In this document: one piece after another, positions 30,245 to 40,400 of the stretch | Numbering within the stretch: the stretch's first letter is position 1 | Layout: each line of letters starts with the position of its first letter | Assembly (NCBI RefSeq): GCF_009646115.1 | Contig: NZ_CP045723.1 | Span: forward strand, 1-64,000 | Source: Pantoea eucalypti | Lineage (GTDB): Bacteria; Pseudomonadota; Gammaproteobacteria; Enterobacterales; Enterobacteriaceae | DNA length: 64,000 bases | Direction: 5' to 3' | Notes under the pieces: generated by a model | Databases searched by the model: none | What the model was told of the DNA's origin: nothing | Seen by the model: the letters and a program-made list of their open reading frames with translations, nothing else | Program-made: the position numbers and the translations under genes

Positions 30245-33200
30245 ATAATTTTAAAGAATTAGACAAGATTATTGGGGTAATTGAGCATGCCAGCCGCGAT
30301 CAACTTAAGGAAATGGCTCTAATCCGGCAGGAAATCGCAAAGTTGCGCCCTTCTCATCCTGAAAATGAGCGTCGTAATTATCCAGACGTTCAGGTAACAA
30401 GATCGCTTACGGGAAGGGGTAATACAGCTGGTAAAGAAACAAAAACATCAAAAAAAGACGTATCAAAAGAAAAAAATAGTAAGAAAAATGAAGAAAAATT
30501 ACCGTTAGAAAAAAATAACCTTTTAAGCGTCACAAAAAAGCGCGCAAAAGATGATAAAAAACACTCTGAAAGCAATAAAATCACCAATACAGTCTCTCTT
30601 AAGCGCTGGAGGCGGTCTAAAGGTTTAGAAGTAGAAGATAAATTACCTTATAAAGGTAATAAAAAAGAAATCGTAGGCGTATCAGGTGGCGTTACAAGCG
30701 TCAGAAATCAACACTCTCAACGTCAGTTAAAAAATGGTTCTGATAGAGACTCTGACACCACGGCAACAGGTGGTAAAACGCCTGGGCGTGATGCCGGTGG
30801 CCGCTTTAAATCACGCACTGATTCTGCCGCTGCGTCTGCTGCAACGCAGGATAAAAATGCGCGCCGCGCTGAGCAAAAGCAGCAGCAGGGATTTTTCCGA
30901 TCGCTGAGTAGCATGCTGGAATCTGCCACCGAGTCAAACAGCGATGGAATGTCTTCAGGCGCAGACATTGCTGGCACGGCTGCTGGTGGTCCGCTATGGA
31001 TGATGGGTAAAGGCATGTACGACATTTCTGCCGAATTCGGAAAGAACGTCGTGACGCTGAAAAACTTCATGCAGGGCAAAACCGAAGGTAATGCCGCGCT
31101 GAAAATGGAGCCGCCGTTAACGCATCCACCTGTAACAACCGAGGCCAGAACGCCACCAGTTATCGGTAAGCCAAAATCAGCTGACGGCTTTAAAAACGCT
31201 CAACAGGCTAAGGCTATTCAGGTAACGCAGGAACAGACCAAAGTTATCGCCGCCAATGACGATCGCATTGTGGATGCCCTGGACGATGTGCGCGAGGAAG
31301 TCAAAAAGCTGTCACATGCGTCGGGCAAGGATGGCGCGGGGCTGCTGGATTCGCTGATCCCCGGTAGGCGTAAACGCCGCGGTCGTAAACGCGGTGCGCT
31401 GTCAGCTGCAGCTGATGTTGCTGACGCAGCCGGTGATCTGCTGCCGGACGGTAAAGGCAAGCCCGATGCCTCTAAACCCAAACCTAAGCCGAAAAAGAAA
31501 AGCCTGCTGTCGAAAGCGCTGAGTGTGCTCAAGGGTGGCAAAAAAGCGGCAACGATTGGCGGCGTAGCAGCCACGACAGCTGCAGCCGGTGCAACACTTG
31601 CCGCTGGTGGCCTGGCGGGCGGTGAAGCGGCAAAGTCGGGTGAGAAAGCCACGCAGGCCGCAGCGGAAAAAACCACTGAAAAGGGCGGTTTAAAAGTCGC
31701 AGAGAGCACCGCAGGCAAAACGGGCCTCAAAGTCGCTGAGAAAACCACTGGAGCCGCAGCGGAGAAGACCGCAGAGAAAGGCGGACTGAAAGTGGCTGGT
31801 AAACTCGCCGGTAAAACTGCCCTTAAAGCGATCCCGCTGGTCGGGACCGTAATCGGCGCGGGCATGGACGCATACGAGGGGTATAACGACACAGATGGGC
31901 AGCAGAAAGCCTTTGGCCTCAAAGAAGGCGATACGGTCAGTGGCAGACAGAAAAGTGAGTACACAGCAGCAAACGTGCTGAACATGGGTGGACTGGTCTC
32001 TGGTGCGTCCGGCCTGCTGGCGTCAGGTGCGTCTGCAATGGGTATGGACGGGGTAGCAAAATCACTGACGTTTGATACCGGCGACATTGCGAAAGGGTTG
32101 GATTCCGGGCTGAGTAAAGTGGGCGACATGTTCAGCGCCTTTTCAACCAGCGCGTCAGGCGTGTATGAAAAGCTGACCGGCAGCAGTACGGATCAGACGA
32201 AAGCGATCACCGATGGAACAGATAAAACCGTCACGGCTATAAACCGCCTCGGTACACAGTTGCAGGGTGGCGAGTGGGGCGTAGACGGCGTTGGTACGCA
32301 GGGTAAAAGCGCCACTGACTATGCAGACGTTGCGCAGAATAGCATTGGCGCTGATCTCAATATTGGTGGCGCTAATGCGAAAGTCCGATCCTTCCGTAAC
32401 AACAACTTTGGCAACCTGAACTATGTGGGGCAGGAGGGCGCAAGCCTGGAGGCCAAAAACGGTAAAGGTGAGGCCCGGTTTGCTAAGTTCAACACGCCAG
32501 AGGAAGGATTCAGGGCGCTGGCTAACCAGCTGACAAGCTACTCAGAAGGCACGTCTAAAGCAGCCGGTAACAAAAAGCTGAACACCGTACAGGACATTAT
32601 CAAGCTGTACGCGCCCAACAGTGAAAACGACACGTCGCAATACGTTGACTCGCTCTCGAAGAAGCTGGGCGTGCGTGGCGATCAGCAGCTGGACCTTAAA
32701 GATCCCAAAGTCATGACGCAGATGATGCGCGGTATTGCCACCATCGAGGGCGGCAATCCGCAGGTCACTAACGATTTCATGACGAACGCCATTGGCCACA
32801 ATGAAAATGGTAAGTGGGTCGGCGGGAAATTCAGTGATGAATCCCTGAAGTCGGTGAATGAAGCACGTGCGAAGCAGGGGCAGGCGCCAGTTGCGGCGGA
32901 TTCGCTCTATTCAGCGGGCGACAAGGTGAAGCTGAGCGCTGGAGCCGTGGCACCTGCCGCCGCACCGGCAGCAGTTCCCGTACCTGTCACGGCACCAGCA
33001 GCACCCGCGCCAGTGCCAGTAGCGGCCCCGGCAGCGCCCACGGCCTCGCAGGTTGCTGCAGCAAAAGAAGCCGGTAAGGATAAGCCGGCTAACGGCGCAG
33101 CGGACAAAATCAAACACGCCGGAGCTGGCGCGTGGGGGCAGGTTAAAGCGCTTAACGAGTGGGCTGACGGAAAAGTGCAGGGCGCGACTGAATCAATGGG

Positions 33201-34014
33201 CGTGGCCGGTATGTCCCGCAAGCGTCCCACCAGCGGCCTGTCCCTTCCTGGCGGCGAATCAATTCCGGCAGGCCTCCAGCTGGCGGCGCTGGCACCTGAC
33301 CAGATAGCCAGCCGTTCCCGTCCTGCCGCTGTATCTCATGTCTCAACCGGCAGCGTGCGTGCACGTCCCGGATCAGCCACGTCTGACACGCCGATCACTG
33401 TGGCCAGCACACAGACACCAGCCACACCGGCAGAAGGCAACGGGCTGTTTGACCTCATGCTGGGCGGGGCAATGGACGGCGCTAAAGCGGTCAGCGCTTC
33501 AATCATGCCCGCGGTCAGTGACACCTTCAGTCAGACGCTGGGAGGCTTCAGCGGCAACGACATGGTTAGCAGCGTACTGGACCAGGCAGGCATTACCGAT
33601 CCGGGCATGCTCCGCACCATATCTCCACTCACAAGCAAGGCTGGCAGCTGGATCGACAGCGGCACTGAGTCGCTGGCCAGCGCCGGTAAGTCATACCTGA
33701 GTGGCGGCAGTGCGGCGCAGACACGGCCAGCACAGCAGCCTCTTCTTAATCACCCGGCACAGATCCAGAACGTAACGGATCTTCCTCGTAGCGGCATGCG
33801 CCCGATGATGAGCGGCGACACCAGCAATCACGATCAGGACATGCTTAAAGAGCTGAAGGGTATGCGCACCCAGCTGGAGGCACTGCTGGGCGTTACGAAG
33901 AAAAAGAGCGATACGGCCCCGGACAAAGTGGTTAACACAGCGCAACCCGCACCCCGGACCTCATCAACGCTGAGCATCAACGATGCGGCGCTCAACGAAC
34001 TACTGCAGGACTAA
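30241..34014 (+). CDS. sit: Sit-like tape measure and structural injection transglycosylase
   Basis: The start at ATG 30241 (MNNFKELDKIIGVIEHASRD) overlaps the preceding TGA, giving 1257 residues, close to P1 Sit. It has an N-terminal coiled coil, a Lys-rich stretch (about 55-160), a long Ala/Gly/Lys low-complexity region with membrane-like helices near 440-470 and 530-560, and at about 700-850 a muralytic domain with SFRNNNFGNLNYVGQEGA and RFAKFNTPEEGFRALANQL, NTVQDIIKLYAPNSENDTSQ. That block matches phage transglycosylase domains. The protein sets tail length and locally opens peptidoglycan during DNA entry. The Ala-Pro repeats at 900-940 (VPVPVTAPAAPAPVPVAAPA) are a flexible linker. Confidence 0.85.
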   Translation: MNNFKELDKIIGVIEHASRDQLKEMALIRQEIAKLRPSHPENERRNYPDVQVTRSLTGRGNTAGKETKTSKKDVSKEKNSKKNEEKLPLEKNNLLSVTKKRAKDDKKHSESNKITNTVSLKRWRRSKGLEVEDKLPYKGNKKEIVGVSGGVTSVRNQHSQRQLKNGSDRDSDTTATGGKTPGRDAGGRFKSRTDSAAASAATQDKNARRAEQKQQQGFFRSLSSMLESATESNSDGMSSGADIAGTAAGGPLWMMGKGMYDISAEFGKNVVTLKNFMQGKTEGNAALKMEPPLTHPPVTTEARTPPVIGKPKSADGFKNAQQAKAIQVTQEQTKVIAANDDRIVDALDDVREEVKKLSHASGKDGAGLLDSLIPGRRKRRGRKRGALSAAADVADAAGDLLPDGKGKPDASKPKPKPKKKSLLSKALSVLKGGKKAATIGGVAATTAAAGATLAAGGLAGGEAAKSGEKATQAAAEKTTEKGGLKVAESTAGKTGLKVAEKTTGAAAEKTAEKGGLKVAGKLAGKTALKAIPLVGTVIGAGMDAYEGYNDTDGQQKAFGLKEGDTVSGRQKSEYTAANVLNMGGLVSGASGLLASGASAMGMDGVAKSLTFDTGDIAKGLDSGLSKVGDMFSAFSTSASGVYEKLTGSSTDQTKAITDGTDKTVTAINRLGTQLQGGEWGVDGVGTQGKSATDYADVAQNSIGADLNIGGANAKVRSFRNNNFGNLNYVGQEGASLEAKNGKGEARFAKFNTPEEGFRALANQLTSYSEGTSKAAGNKKLNTVQDIIKLYAPNSENDTSQYVDSLSKKLGVRGDQQLDLKDPKVMTQMMRGIATIEGGNPQVTNDFMTNAIGHNENGKWVGGKFSDESLKSVNEARAKQGQAPVAADSLYSAGDKVKLSAGAVAPAAAPAAVPVPVTAPAAPAPVPVAAPAAPTASQVAAAKEAGKDKPANGAADKIKHAGAGAWGQVKALNEWADGKVQGATESMGVAGMSRKRPTSGLSLPGGESIPAGLQLAALAPDQIASRSRPAAVSHVSTGSVRARPGSATSDTPITVASTQTPATPAEGNGLFDLMLGGAMDGAKAVSASIMPAVSDTFSQTLGGFSGNDMVSSVLDQAGITDPGMLRTISPLTSKAGSWIDSGTESLASAGKSYLSGGSAAQTRPAQQPLLNHPAQIQNVTDLPRSGMRPMMSGDTSNHDQDMLKELKGMRTQLEALLGVTKKKSDTAPDKVVNTAQPAPRTSSTLSINDAALNELLQD

Positions 34015-34017
34015 CGC

Positions 34018-34377
34018 ATGCAAAACGAAATTGACTGCCTGATGCGCGTGGATCAGGGCGGCGTGGTGGTGAAAGCCGGGGAGTCAGATGCATGGCTTGC
34101 CCGACTGGAGGAATGGCTGAGAACGCCACAGGGCAGCGTTTACGGCCTGCCGGGATGGGGTAACACCATGCAGGACTTCAAACATGAGCCGGTCGGTTCC
34201 GAAATCGGCCACTTAACAGAGGTTGCAGTGGAGGCTGCGCTTATCAGGAAGCTGCGTATCGATCTGCCAGGGCTGGGTCTGCGTGCTATCCGCTGCGCGC
34301 CGGAAAACGTTGATACCTGGCAAATCACATTCATTACATCAAACGGTCCGCTGACCGTATCCATGAACAAAAGTTAA
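34018..34377 (+). CDS. pmgA: gp25-like baseplate wedge protein
   Basis: 119 residues with the gpW/gp25 family profile: a polar N-terminus (DCLMRVDQGGVVVKAG), a central helix pair and TEVAVEAALIRKLRIDLPGLGLRAIRC. In T4, gp25 is the wedge component that starts sheath assembly. It comes directly after sit and just before bplA, where P1 encodes pmgA; family and order agree. Start ATG three bases after the sit stop codon. Confidence 0.75.
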   Translation: MQNEIDCLMRVDQGGVVVKAGESDAWLARLEEWLRTPQGSVYGLPGWGNTMQDFKHEPVGSEIGHLTEVAVEAALIRKLRIDLPGLGLRAIRCAPENVDTWQITFITSNGPLTVSMNKS

Positions 34378-34389
34378 TCGGGGTAAATT

Positions 34390-35823
34390 GTGAGTATTCA
34401 GGAGTTACTGGAAAATTTTAACGGCAAGCTGCAGGCCAACAGCTGGTGGAGAAAGTTTACCAACAGCCAGTTCATTCAGATGATGGCCGTGTTTGGTGCA
34501 CAGATTATCTATGCCGCACAGACTACAGCTGAGCGCGGCCTGACGGAGGGGTTTATCTCCACAGCAACTAAGCGCTCAAGCATTCTGGCCGCAGCGGAGG
34601 ACCGCAATTATCTCGGTCACTTAATCACGCCGTCATGGGGCAGTGTGAAGATTACCAATAAAACAGGTGAAGACATTCAGCTACCAATCTACGCAGAGTT
34701 TCTGTCGAATGCACAGCTGCCTTACGTCACAACCGATGTGGTGACCATCCCCGCTGGCCGTAGTGTCGTAGTTAACGACGTCCGCCAGATGGAGCACGTC
34801 AACGTATCCTCTGCAATTGACGCCGAAGCGCCGTTTTATACGGTAATGCTGCCGCGTGATATCACGGAGGAAACTGTCTCGATGGACGTGTTTGTGACGG
34901 AAAACGAGAACAAAACGCTGTGGCAAAATAACCCGTTGTTTCGTCTTTCCCGTGGCACCAGCCAGCATTACGTGCTGGTTTACAAACCCTCTGAGCAGCT
35001 GGGCGTGCGCTTTGGTGACGGAGCGATCGGGAAAATGCCGAAGACCGGCAGTAAGGTTGATCTGGATGTGTGGTGCAGCCGGGGCGACACCACGCTGACG
35101 CAGGGCCAAAAACTGACGCCAGCGGGTAATATTGCCGACATGAATAGCAAGATCGAAGTCGTGACCACGACGCCAATCACGGGCGGCAGCGGCTTTGAAA
35201 GCACGGAGGAAACGCGCAACCGGGCGCAGTACTACGTGGCCTATGACGAACAGGTAGTGTGGGGCGGTGACTACAAGTACTTCCTCAATCGTGCTGTACC
35301 GGGTATGTCGTGGATCAGTGCCTGGGGTGAGCAGGAGCAGGAGCTATCAACCGGCATTAAGTCACTGAGCAACATCAACACGATTTTCTTCTGTGGTCAC
35401 AAGCCGGGGTACACACAGGCTGAGCTTGAAACCATGCTCATGACAGCTGTCACGTCTATTCCGAATGAGCTTAATAAGAACTTTCGTTACGTCCGGACAC
35501 AGGAAGAGCCATTCACGATCTCACTGACCGCGCTGGCGAAGAAGAACGTCATTCTGTCAGACGCTAAAAAAGCCGTTCAGGAAGCACTTGAGGCCCGATT
35601 TGGACGGGATGCAACAACGTTTGGCGACAGCGATCAGAATGGCGTTGCAGCCGGTAAGCACTTCTCACAGGTTCAGGTAAAAGACCTGTGGCGCGTGATT
35701 GAAGAGCTGAACTTGTTTATCTCCTATGAACTGACTCCGCACGATATGAAAACGGCCCTGCAGTTGAATGATTTTATCTATCTCGATGTGGCTAACTCCA
35801 CGTTTGATATTAACTATCTGTAA
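34390..35823 (+). CDS. bplA: Baseplate J-like protein BplA
   Basis: GTG start; 477 residues. It carries the gpJ/gp6 baseplate wedge pattern: RGLTEGFISTATKRSSILAA, then LGVRFGDGAIGKMPKTGSKV, the family hallmark G-F-G-D, TTPITGGSGFESTEETRNRA and DLWRVIEELNLFISYE near the end. In T4 gp6 dimers form the inner wedge ring that opens on contraction. P1 BplA has about this size and this place between pmgA and gene 16. Confidence 0.88.
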   Translation: MSIQELLENFNGKLQANSWWRKFTNSQFIQMMAVFGAQIIYAAQTTAERGLTEGFISTATKRSSILAAAEDRNYLGHLITPSWGSVKITNKTGEDIQLPIYAEFLSNAQLPYVTTDVVTIPAGRSVVVNDVRQMEHVNVSSAIDAEAPFYTVMLPRDITEETVSMDVFVTENENKTLWQNNPLFRLSRGTSQHYVLVYKPSEQLGVRFGDGAIGKMPKTGSKVDLDVWCSRGDTTLTQGQKLTPAGNIADMNSKIEVVTTTPITGGSGFESTEETRNRAQYYVAYDEQVVWGGDYKYFLNRAVPGMSWISAWGEQEQELSTGIKSLSNINTIFFCGHKPGYTQAELETMLMTAVTSIPNELNKNFRYVRTQEEPFTISLTALAKKNVILSDAKKAVQEALEARFGRDATTFGDSDQNGVAAGKHFSQVQVKDLWRVIEELNLFISYELTPHDMKTALQLNDFIYLDVANSTFDINYL

Positions 35824-35832
35824 GGCACGGCC

Positions 35833-36924
35833 ATGATCAGAAACTGGGTAAAAGACCGTCTTACGAAGGAAAAGCAGGGCTCTGAGTTATGGTCGGGGTT
35901 TGCTAACACACTTCAGGGCATTTTTGAGGAAACGGTAGAGCCGATTCTGGAGCGTATTACCAACCGCAAAAGCTACTACACCATGGACAAGGACGATCTG
36001 ACGCTGCGCATGAGCGAATATGGCCGCTTCTTCATTGTTGCGGAGACCACGGATACAAGCAGGCCCGTACTGCTGGCACAGCGCCTGGACGAAGTGCATT
36101 TTAAAGGCACCGATAAGCCGATCACCTCTACGTTCTGGCGCGAGTTCGATAACCTGCCGGTCAGCTGGCAGGAGTTGTATGCGCCGGTGGATCAGGAGCT
36201 GGCCCCCTATGGCACCTTCTTCACCACAAAAGAAGGCCTGGCGATTGCAGAGGCGAAGTATGGCGAGTTCTTTCTGACGTCGCGGGCGCAAATCTCGGTG
36301 GCTCTGAATGAGCTTTATGGGCGTTATGGTTATCTGGAGCAGGGTGAAGCAGTTCAGAAGCTGCTAACCCAGTTTGACCGGATCATTGCGCCGCTGCTGC
36401 CGCTGCACATCGTGTTTGACGGCGTAGCGCTATTCATCTCGTTTGAGATGAGCGCAGACGCTGAAAACATCACGCTTATCAGCGCCGGTATCGACTATCA
36501 GGCTAAATTGTCTTACGTCGATCTCCAGTCGGAGATCAAAAACCTGCACATGGCCACACAGCAGCAGTTCGATATTCCCGCCGTGCCGTTACGTCAGGTT
36601 AAGCGCTGCGAACGCTACGATATGTTTGCTGCAGATGCTTGGACCAATGACTACCTCGCAAGGCCAGACGCCGCGCCAGCGCCCATTGATATCGCCAGCG
36701 CTGCCAGTGACAGCCGCGCCCGGTTATTCACGGACGGTGGCGTGCAGTACGTTGGCATCCAGAAGGGCAACAGCCAGGGCGTCACAGCCACCAGCACGGA
36801 CGGCAGCAGCGTGACAATGGCGTTTCCCTTTGACGGCCTGCCAGAGTTTGTTCTGGCTCTGCCCGACGACGGCAGCGGCAACGGCACGATCGCCACGCTT
36901 TTTTATGAGCAATTTGTCGCGTAG
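35833..36924 (+). CDS. 16: P1 gp16-like baseplate/tail protein (363 aa)
   Basis: 363 residues, starting nine bases after bplA. The order J-like, then a second wedge protein, then fibre genes parallels P2 J-I-H and P1 bplA-16-R-S. The sequence has an amphipathic N-terminus (NWVKDRLTKEKQGSELWSGF), ERITNRKSYYTMDKDDLTLR, and YEELYGRYG-like repeats (LNELYGRYGYLEQGEAVQKL). The C-terminal 80 residues (QYVGIQKGNSQGVTATSTDG) are a beta domain that might attach the fibre. Symbol given from position and size. Confidence 0.7.
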   Translation: MIRNWVKDRLTKEKQGSELWSGFANTLQGIFEETVEPILERITNRKSYYTMDKDDLTLRMSEYGRFFIVAETTDTSRPVLLAQRLDEVHFKGTDKPITSTFWREFDNLPVSWQELYAPVDQELAPYGTFFTTKEGLAIAEAKYGEFFLTSRAQISVALNELYGRYGYLEQGEAVQKLLTQFDRIIAPLLPLHIVFDGVALFISFEMSADAENITLISAGIDYQAKLSYVDLQSEIKNLHMATQQQFDIPAVPLRQVKRCERYDMFAADAWTNDYLARPDAAPAPIDIASAASDSRARLFTDGGVQYVGIQKGNSQGVTATSTDGSSVTMAFPFDGLPEFVLALPDDGSGNGTIATLFYEQFVA

Positions 36925-36936
36925 TTGACCATCGGA

Positions 36937-36960
36937 TTTTACGAACTCCATACCCTCTGG
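36937..36960 (+). promoter_or_regulatory. Late promoter, copy D (tail fibre genes)
   Basis: GGATTTTACGAACTCCATAC matches the conserved late element; -10 TACCCT at 36951. It begins about 50 bases before the 36987 start codon, matching the late promoter upstream of R-S-U in P1. Confidence 0.6.
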
Positions 36961-36986
36961 CCTCTTAACTCTGAGAGGCTTTTTTT
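36960..36986 (+). terminator. Terminator of the sit-16 operon, abutting the R start codon
   Basis: GCCTCT-taactctg-AGAGGC followed by seven T residues and immediately by the ATG of the next gene. The 3' arm (AGAGG) also serves as that gene's ribosome binding site, so the hairpin may hide it in transcripts that start upstream. Confidence 0.7.
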
Positions 36987-37430
36987 ATGGCTGATACTAT
37001 ATCTGTCAGCAGCAAGCTGTTTAAAGCGAAGCTGCTGGATTACTACTACATCCGTCGCGCTGAATCCTCCATCGGCAAGGGCTCCCGCTTCCAGATGATT
37101 AAAGCCTACTGGGGCAAGTCAACGCTCGTCACCAGTAACGCCGCTGGCGGCTGGAACATCGCGGATATTCCCTCCACGTTCAGCAACGATAACCTGACCG
37201 GTAAATTCACTGAAACGCCTCTGGTCCTCACCAGCACCGGCGCGGATATCTCGATCACCATTCAACTGGATGAAGCCATTCTTCCGGAAGGCAAAGCCTA
37301 TGACCTCAATACGCTGACGCTGGTGGACGCTGACGGCAACGCCTTTGCCGTGCTGTGCCTGCAGCAGGACACCGTATTCCGTGGTAAGGCCTACCGCCTT
37401 ATCGTCACCATCGAACAGAAAACGGCGTAG
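36987..37430 (+). CDS. R: P1 R-like tail fibre base protein (147 aa)
   Basis: 147 residues, directly before the long fibre. The pattern SVSSKLFKAKLLDYYYIRRA, YWGKSTLVTSNAAGGWNIAD and DISITIQLDEAILPEGKAYD matches the N-terminal attachment domain of P2 H/Mu S-type fibre proteins, here as a separate gene. P1 has R in this place. It would link the fibre to the baseplate. Its start codon is fused to the end of a terminator T run. Confidence 0.75.
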   Translation: MADTISVSSKLFKAKLLDYYYIRRAESSIGKGSRFQMIKAYWGKSTLVTSNAAGGWNIADIPSTFSNDNLTGKFTETPLVLTSTGADISITIQLDEAILPEGKAYDLNTLTLVDADGNAFAVLCLQQDTVFRGKAYRLIVTIEQKTA

Positions 37431-37435
37431 CGCAC

Positions 37436-40400
37436 ATGAGCAGTAATGAAATTACCGATATCGGCGTTATGGCAGGGAAGGCGTATGGCACCGCGCCGCT
37501 GTCGGCGGATATGCAGTACCTGGAGACCTACACCAGTTCCGCTTTAAACCGCAAACTGAAAGGTATTGTGCGATCCGGTTTTTACCTGGGCTTTGCGCCG
37601 GTCGCCGGTTCCGGGCTGAATGTCATCGTTACCTCAAAAGGGGCGGAAGGCGGGCAGGGCGCGGCCTCACTCGACGTAAACGCACATCAGATCACCGTGC
37701 AGCACTTGGCCGATCTGACGCTCCCGGTCGTGGCGGGCAAAACTACCCGTATCGTGCTGGAAGCAAACTACAAGCTGGGCGTGAAGACAGATCAGGTTGA
37801 TATCACCTCTACAGTTCAGGCCGCACGCGTCTTTGCGCAGGATATCTCAGTTGCGCTGACGCCGAACCAGCTGGAGCTCTGCCGCGTACTTGTGCCAACC
37901 GGTACCACGCAGGTTACGCAGGCGATGATCGTCACCAACTACCGTATCAATCGGCAGGTCGGTATCACGCTGGATTCGATTTACACCAGCGACGATGAGC
38001 TGATTGCGGCTAACCTCAAGGGGCTGAAAATCCTTAAAGGCATGATCGATAACAATATGGTCATTGCCAATAACGGCTCGGATATTCACGACAAAGCGAT
38101 GTTCCGTAAAAACATCGAGCTGGATCAGCTGGTCAACGAGAAGCAGCTGGTTGCCAGTGAGAATCTGGCCGATCTGCCGGACGTGCCGGAGGCGCGGGAA
38201 AATCTCGGTCTCGGTACCGCCGCGCAGGCGGATCAGCAGAAAAACCCGCTGGATATGACGGCGGGTGCGCTGATGGCCGTGGGCGCATTTGGCCTGGGTG
38301 CGCCGTCGCTGGTACTGGACAGCAAAATCACCTTACTGGCTGACGTGTCTGTGACTGAGCAAAATGCTTTCTGGACACTGAGCGGCACCTTCAGTGACGG
38401 CCCAATTGAACTTGGCAAAACCGCGCAGACGCTGCGTGGCCAGCTATTCAACATGCGCCGGAAATATGATGCCGACGCGTCACTGGTGCAGCTTCTGGCG
38501 GCGCAGGGTGGCGTAATGTATCTGCGTGTGGCAGCTAAGGTTTCTGGCGACTGGGCGTGGTCCGGACTGACAGTGGGCGCGGACCAAAACGGCTGGCGAA
38601 AGATGATGGACAGCGCCAGCATGACTCTTGCCGATCTGGTAAAAGCGGGTGCGGCAAAGGCGGGCGATAACGACGATATCACTAGCACCAGTAAGCTGAC
38701 CAATATCAATACGCCAAAGCTGACTGTTTCAAAAAATCTCGACGTCGGTTCTCAAATCAGCGCCGGTTTCCGTATTGGTGTGATCCGGTCTGAACCGTCT
38801 GTGCCTTCCATGACGTTTCTAAGGACCGATCAGCCTGACGATAAGCCACCTGCATATGAAACAGACATTATGCAGATTGTTGGTCGTGTGGCGGCAGTGA
38901 GTGGCGATGCATGGAGCGGTAGGATTCTCGGTGGGATAACAACCACCAACATGACGCACGGCGGAGGCAAAATTTCGATTGATGCGCGTGCATCAACAGG
39001 TGTTATTGCGACGCGTCTTGTTCTGAACAGTGGAGACGGCTTAGCCACACTACAGGGTGCTGGCGGGCTGGCGATTACGGGTGGGGGTGGTCTGTCTTCT
39101 GATGGTGCGGGCTTGTTCACTGCTGACGGAATTACGCTTCAACTGAAGCCAAAAACCAAAGACAAAGCCTACTACCTGCGTGGGAAAAAGTCAGATGACA
39201 CGCTGCACTGGTATTTCGGCCAGTCCAAAGACAGTAACGATGGCGTTTCCTGGGGTAACTCAATAACAAGTACATGGCTCACCCTGTCAGGCGACGGTAC
39301 GGGCGAGACCAATGTTTCAACAATGAACCTCCTTAACAACGCGATTGTTGGCGGCAACCTCACTGTAAGCAGGGGCGCTGACTTTACCGGCCCGGTAAAC
39401 GTCCTGGCGAAGGGGGCAACAGCGGTAGGCGATCTGACTAATGCCGCGCTGGTGGTAACGGGCAGCAGCAATGATGGCACTCAGGGGATCACGGTTAACA
39501 GCTTTGCGCCTACAGTCACCTTCATTGACCGTGACGCTGACTCGGCTGGCTTTCGCTTAAGAGGAAATGGCAGTAGCCTTCATCTGGACGTGGATGGCCG
39601 TGACAATGGTGTAACCTGGAAACAGGACATAGCTTTGTTCAGCGATAAAGGGCATCTGGCACTTGGCGGTAGCAGTGACAGCACAGGTCGTATGCTGACA
39701 ATTGGAAACTCCACACCCGGCAAAGGTAATCTGATAGGAACGACCCAGATTGCTGCAATGGCTTACGCTAATCTTGGTGCAGACGCGACAGTTCGGGGTA
39801 TTGGTTTTGGCGTTGAAATGTCAGTAGGTGACGGAAACACCGGACAAAACTTGCCTGAAGTTGTTGAGTTCTGGGGTAACAGCACCGTTGTTAACACCAA
39901 CGCCACTGTAGGGCTAATGTCGTCATTCCGCGTTTTTGACAAAGCCAATCTGAGTATTAAAGCGGCCTATGCATTTGAAGGGTTGATGACGCAACGTGCG
40001 GGATTAAATCGGTGGAACCTGTATATGCAGGGAACCGCGCCAAACTATTTGCGTGGACAGACAATTATTGGAGGAGTGGACATAGCGCTACCTGACAGTA
40101 GGGTAGCTTTGTCAGTCAACGGCAGTGCCGATGTCAAAGGCGCACTAACTGTGTTTGGTGATGCATACATAAAATCATCGTTGAGTATTTTGTCTGCTAG
40201 CCCGTATATCGACTTTAACTCATCAACAGCTACTACAAATGACTACGATGCCCGAATAATCGTTGATGCGACCACCACCGCCAAAACGAGCGGTCAAGCA
40301 ACCATGCATATCGTCGCTGGTAACATTAACCTGTCGGGAGTGACTAATGTAAGAAGTTCTCTAATTGTCGATCAAGATGCACATTTTAATAATGGCGCTT

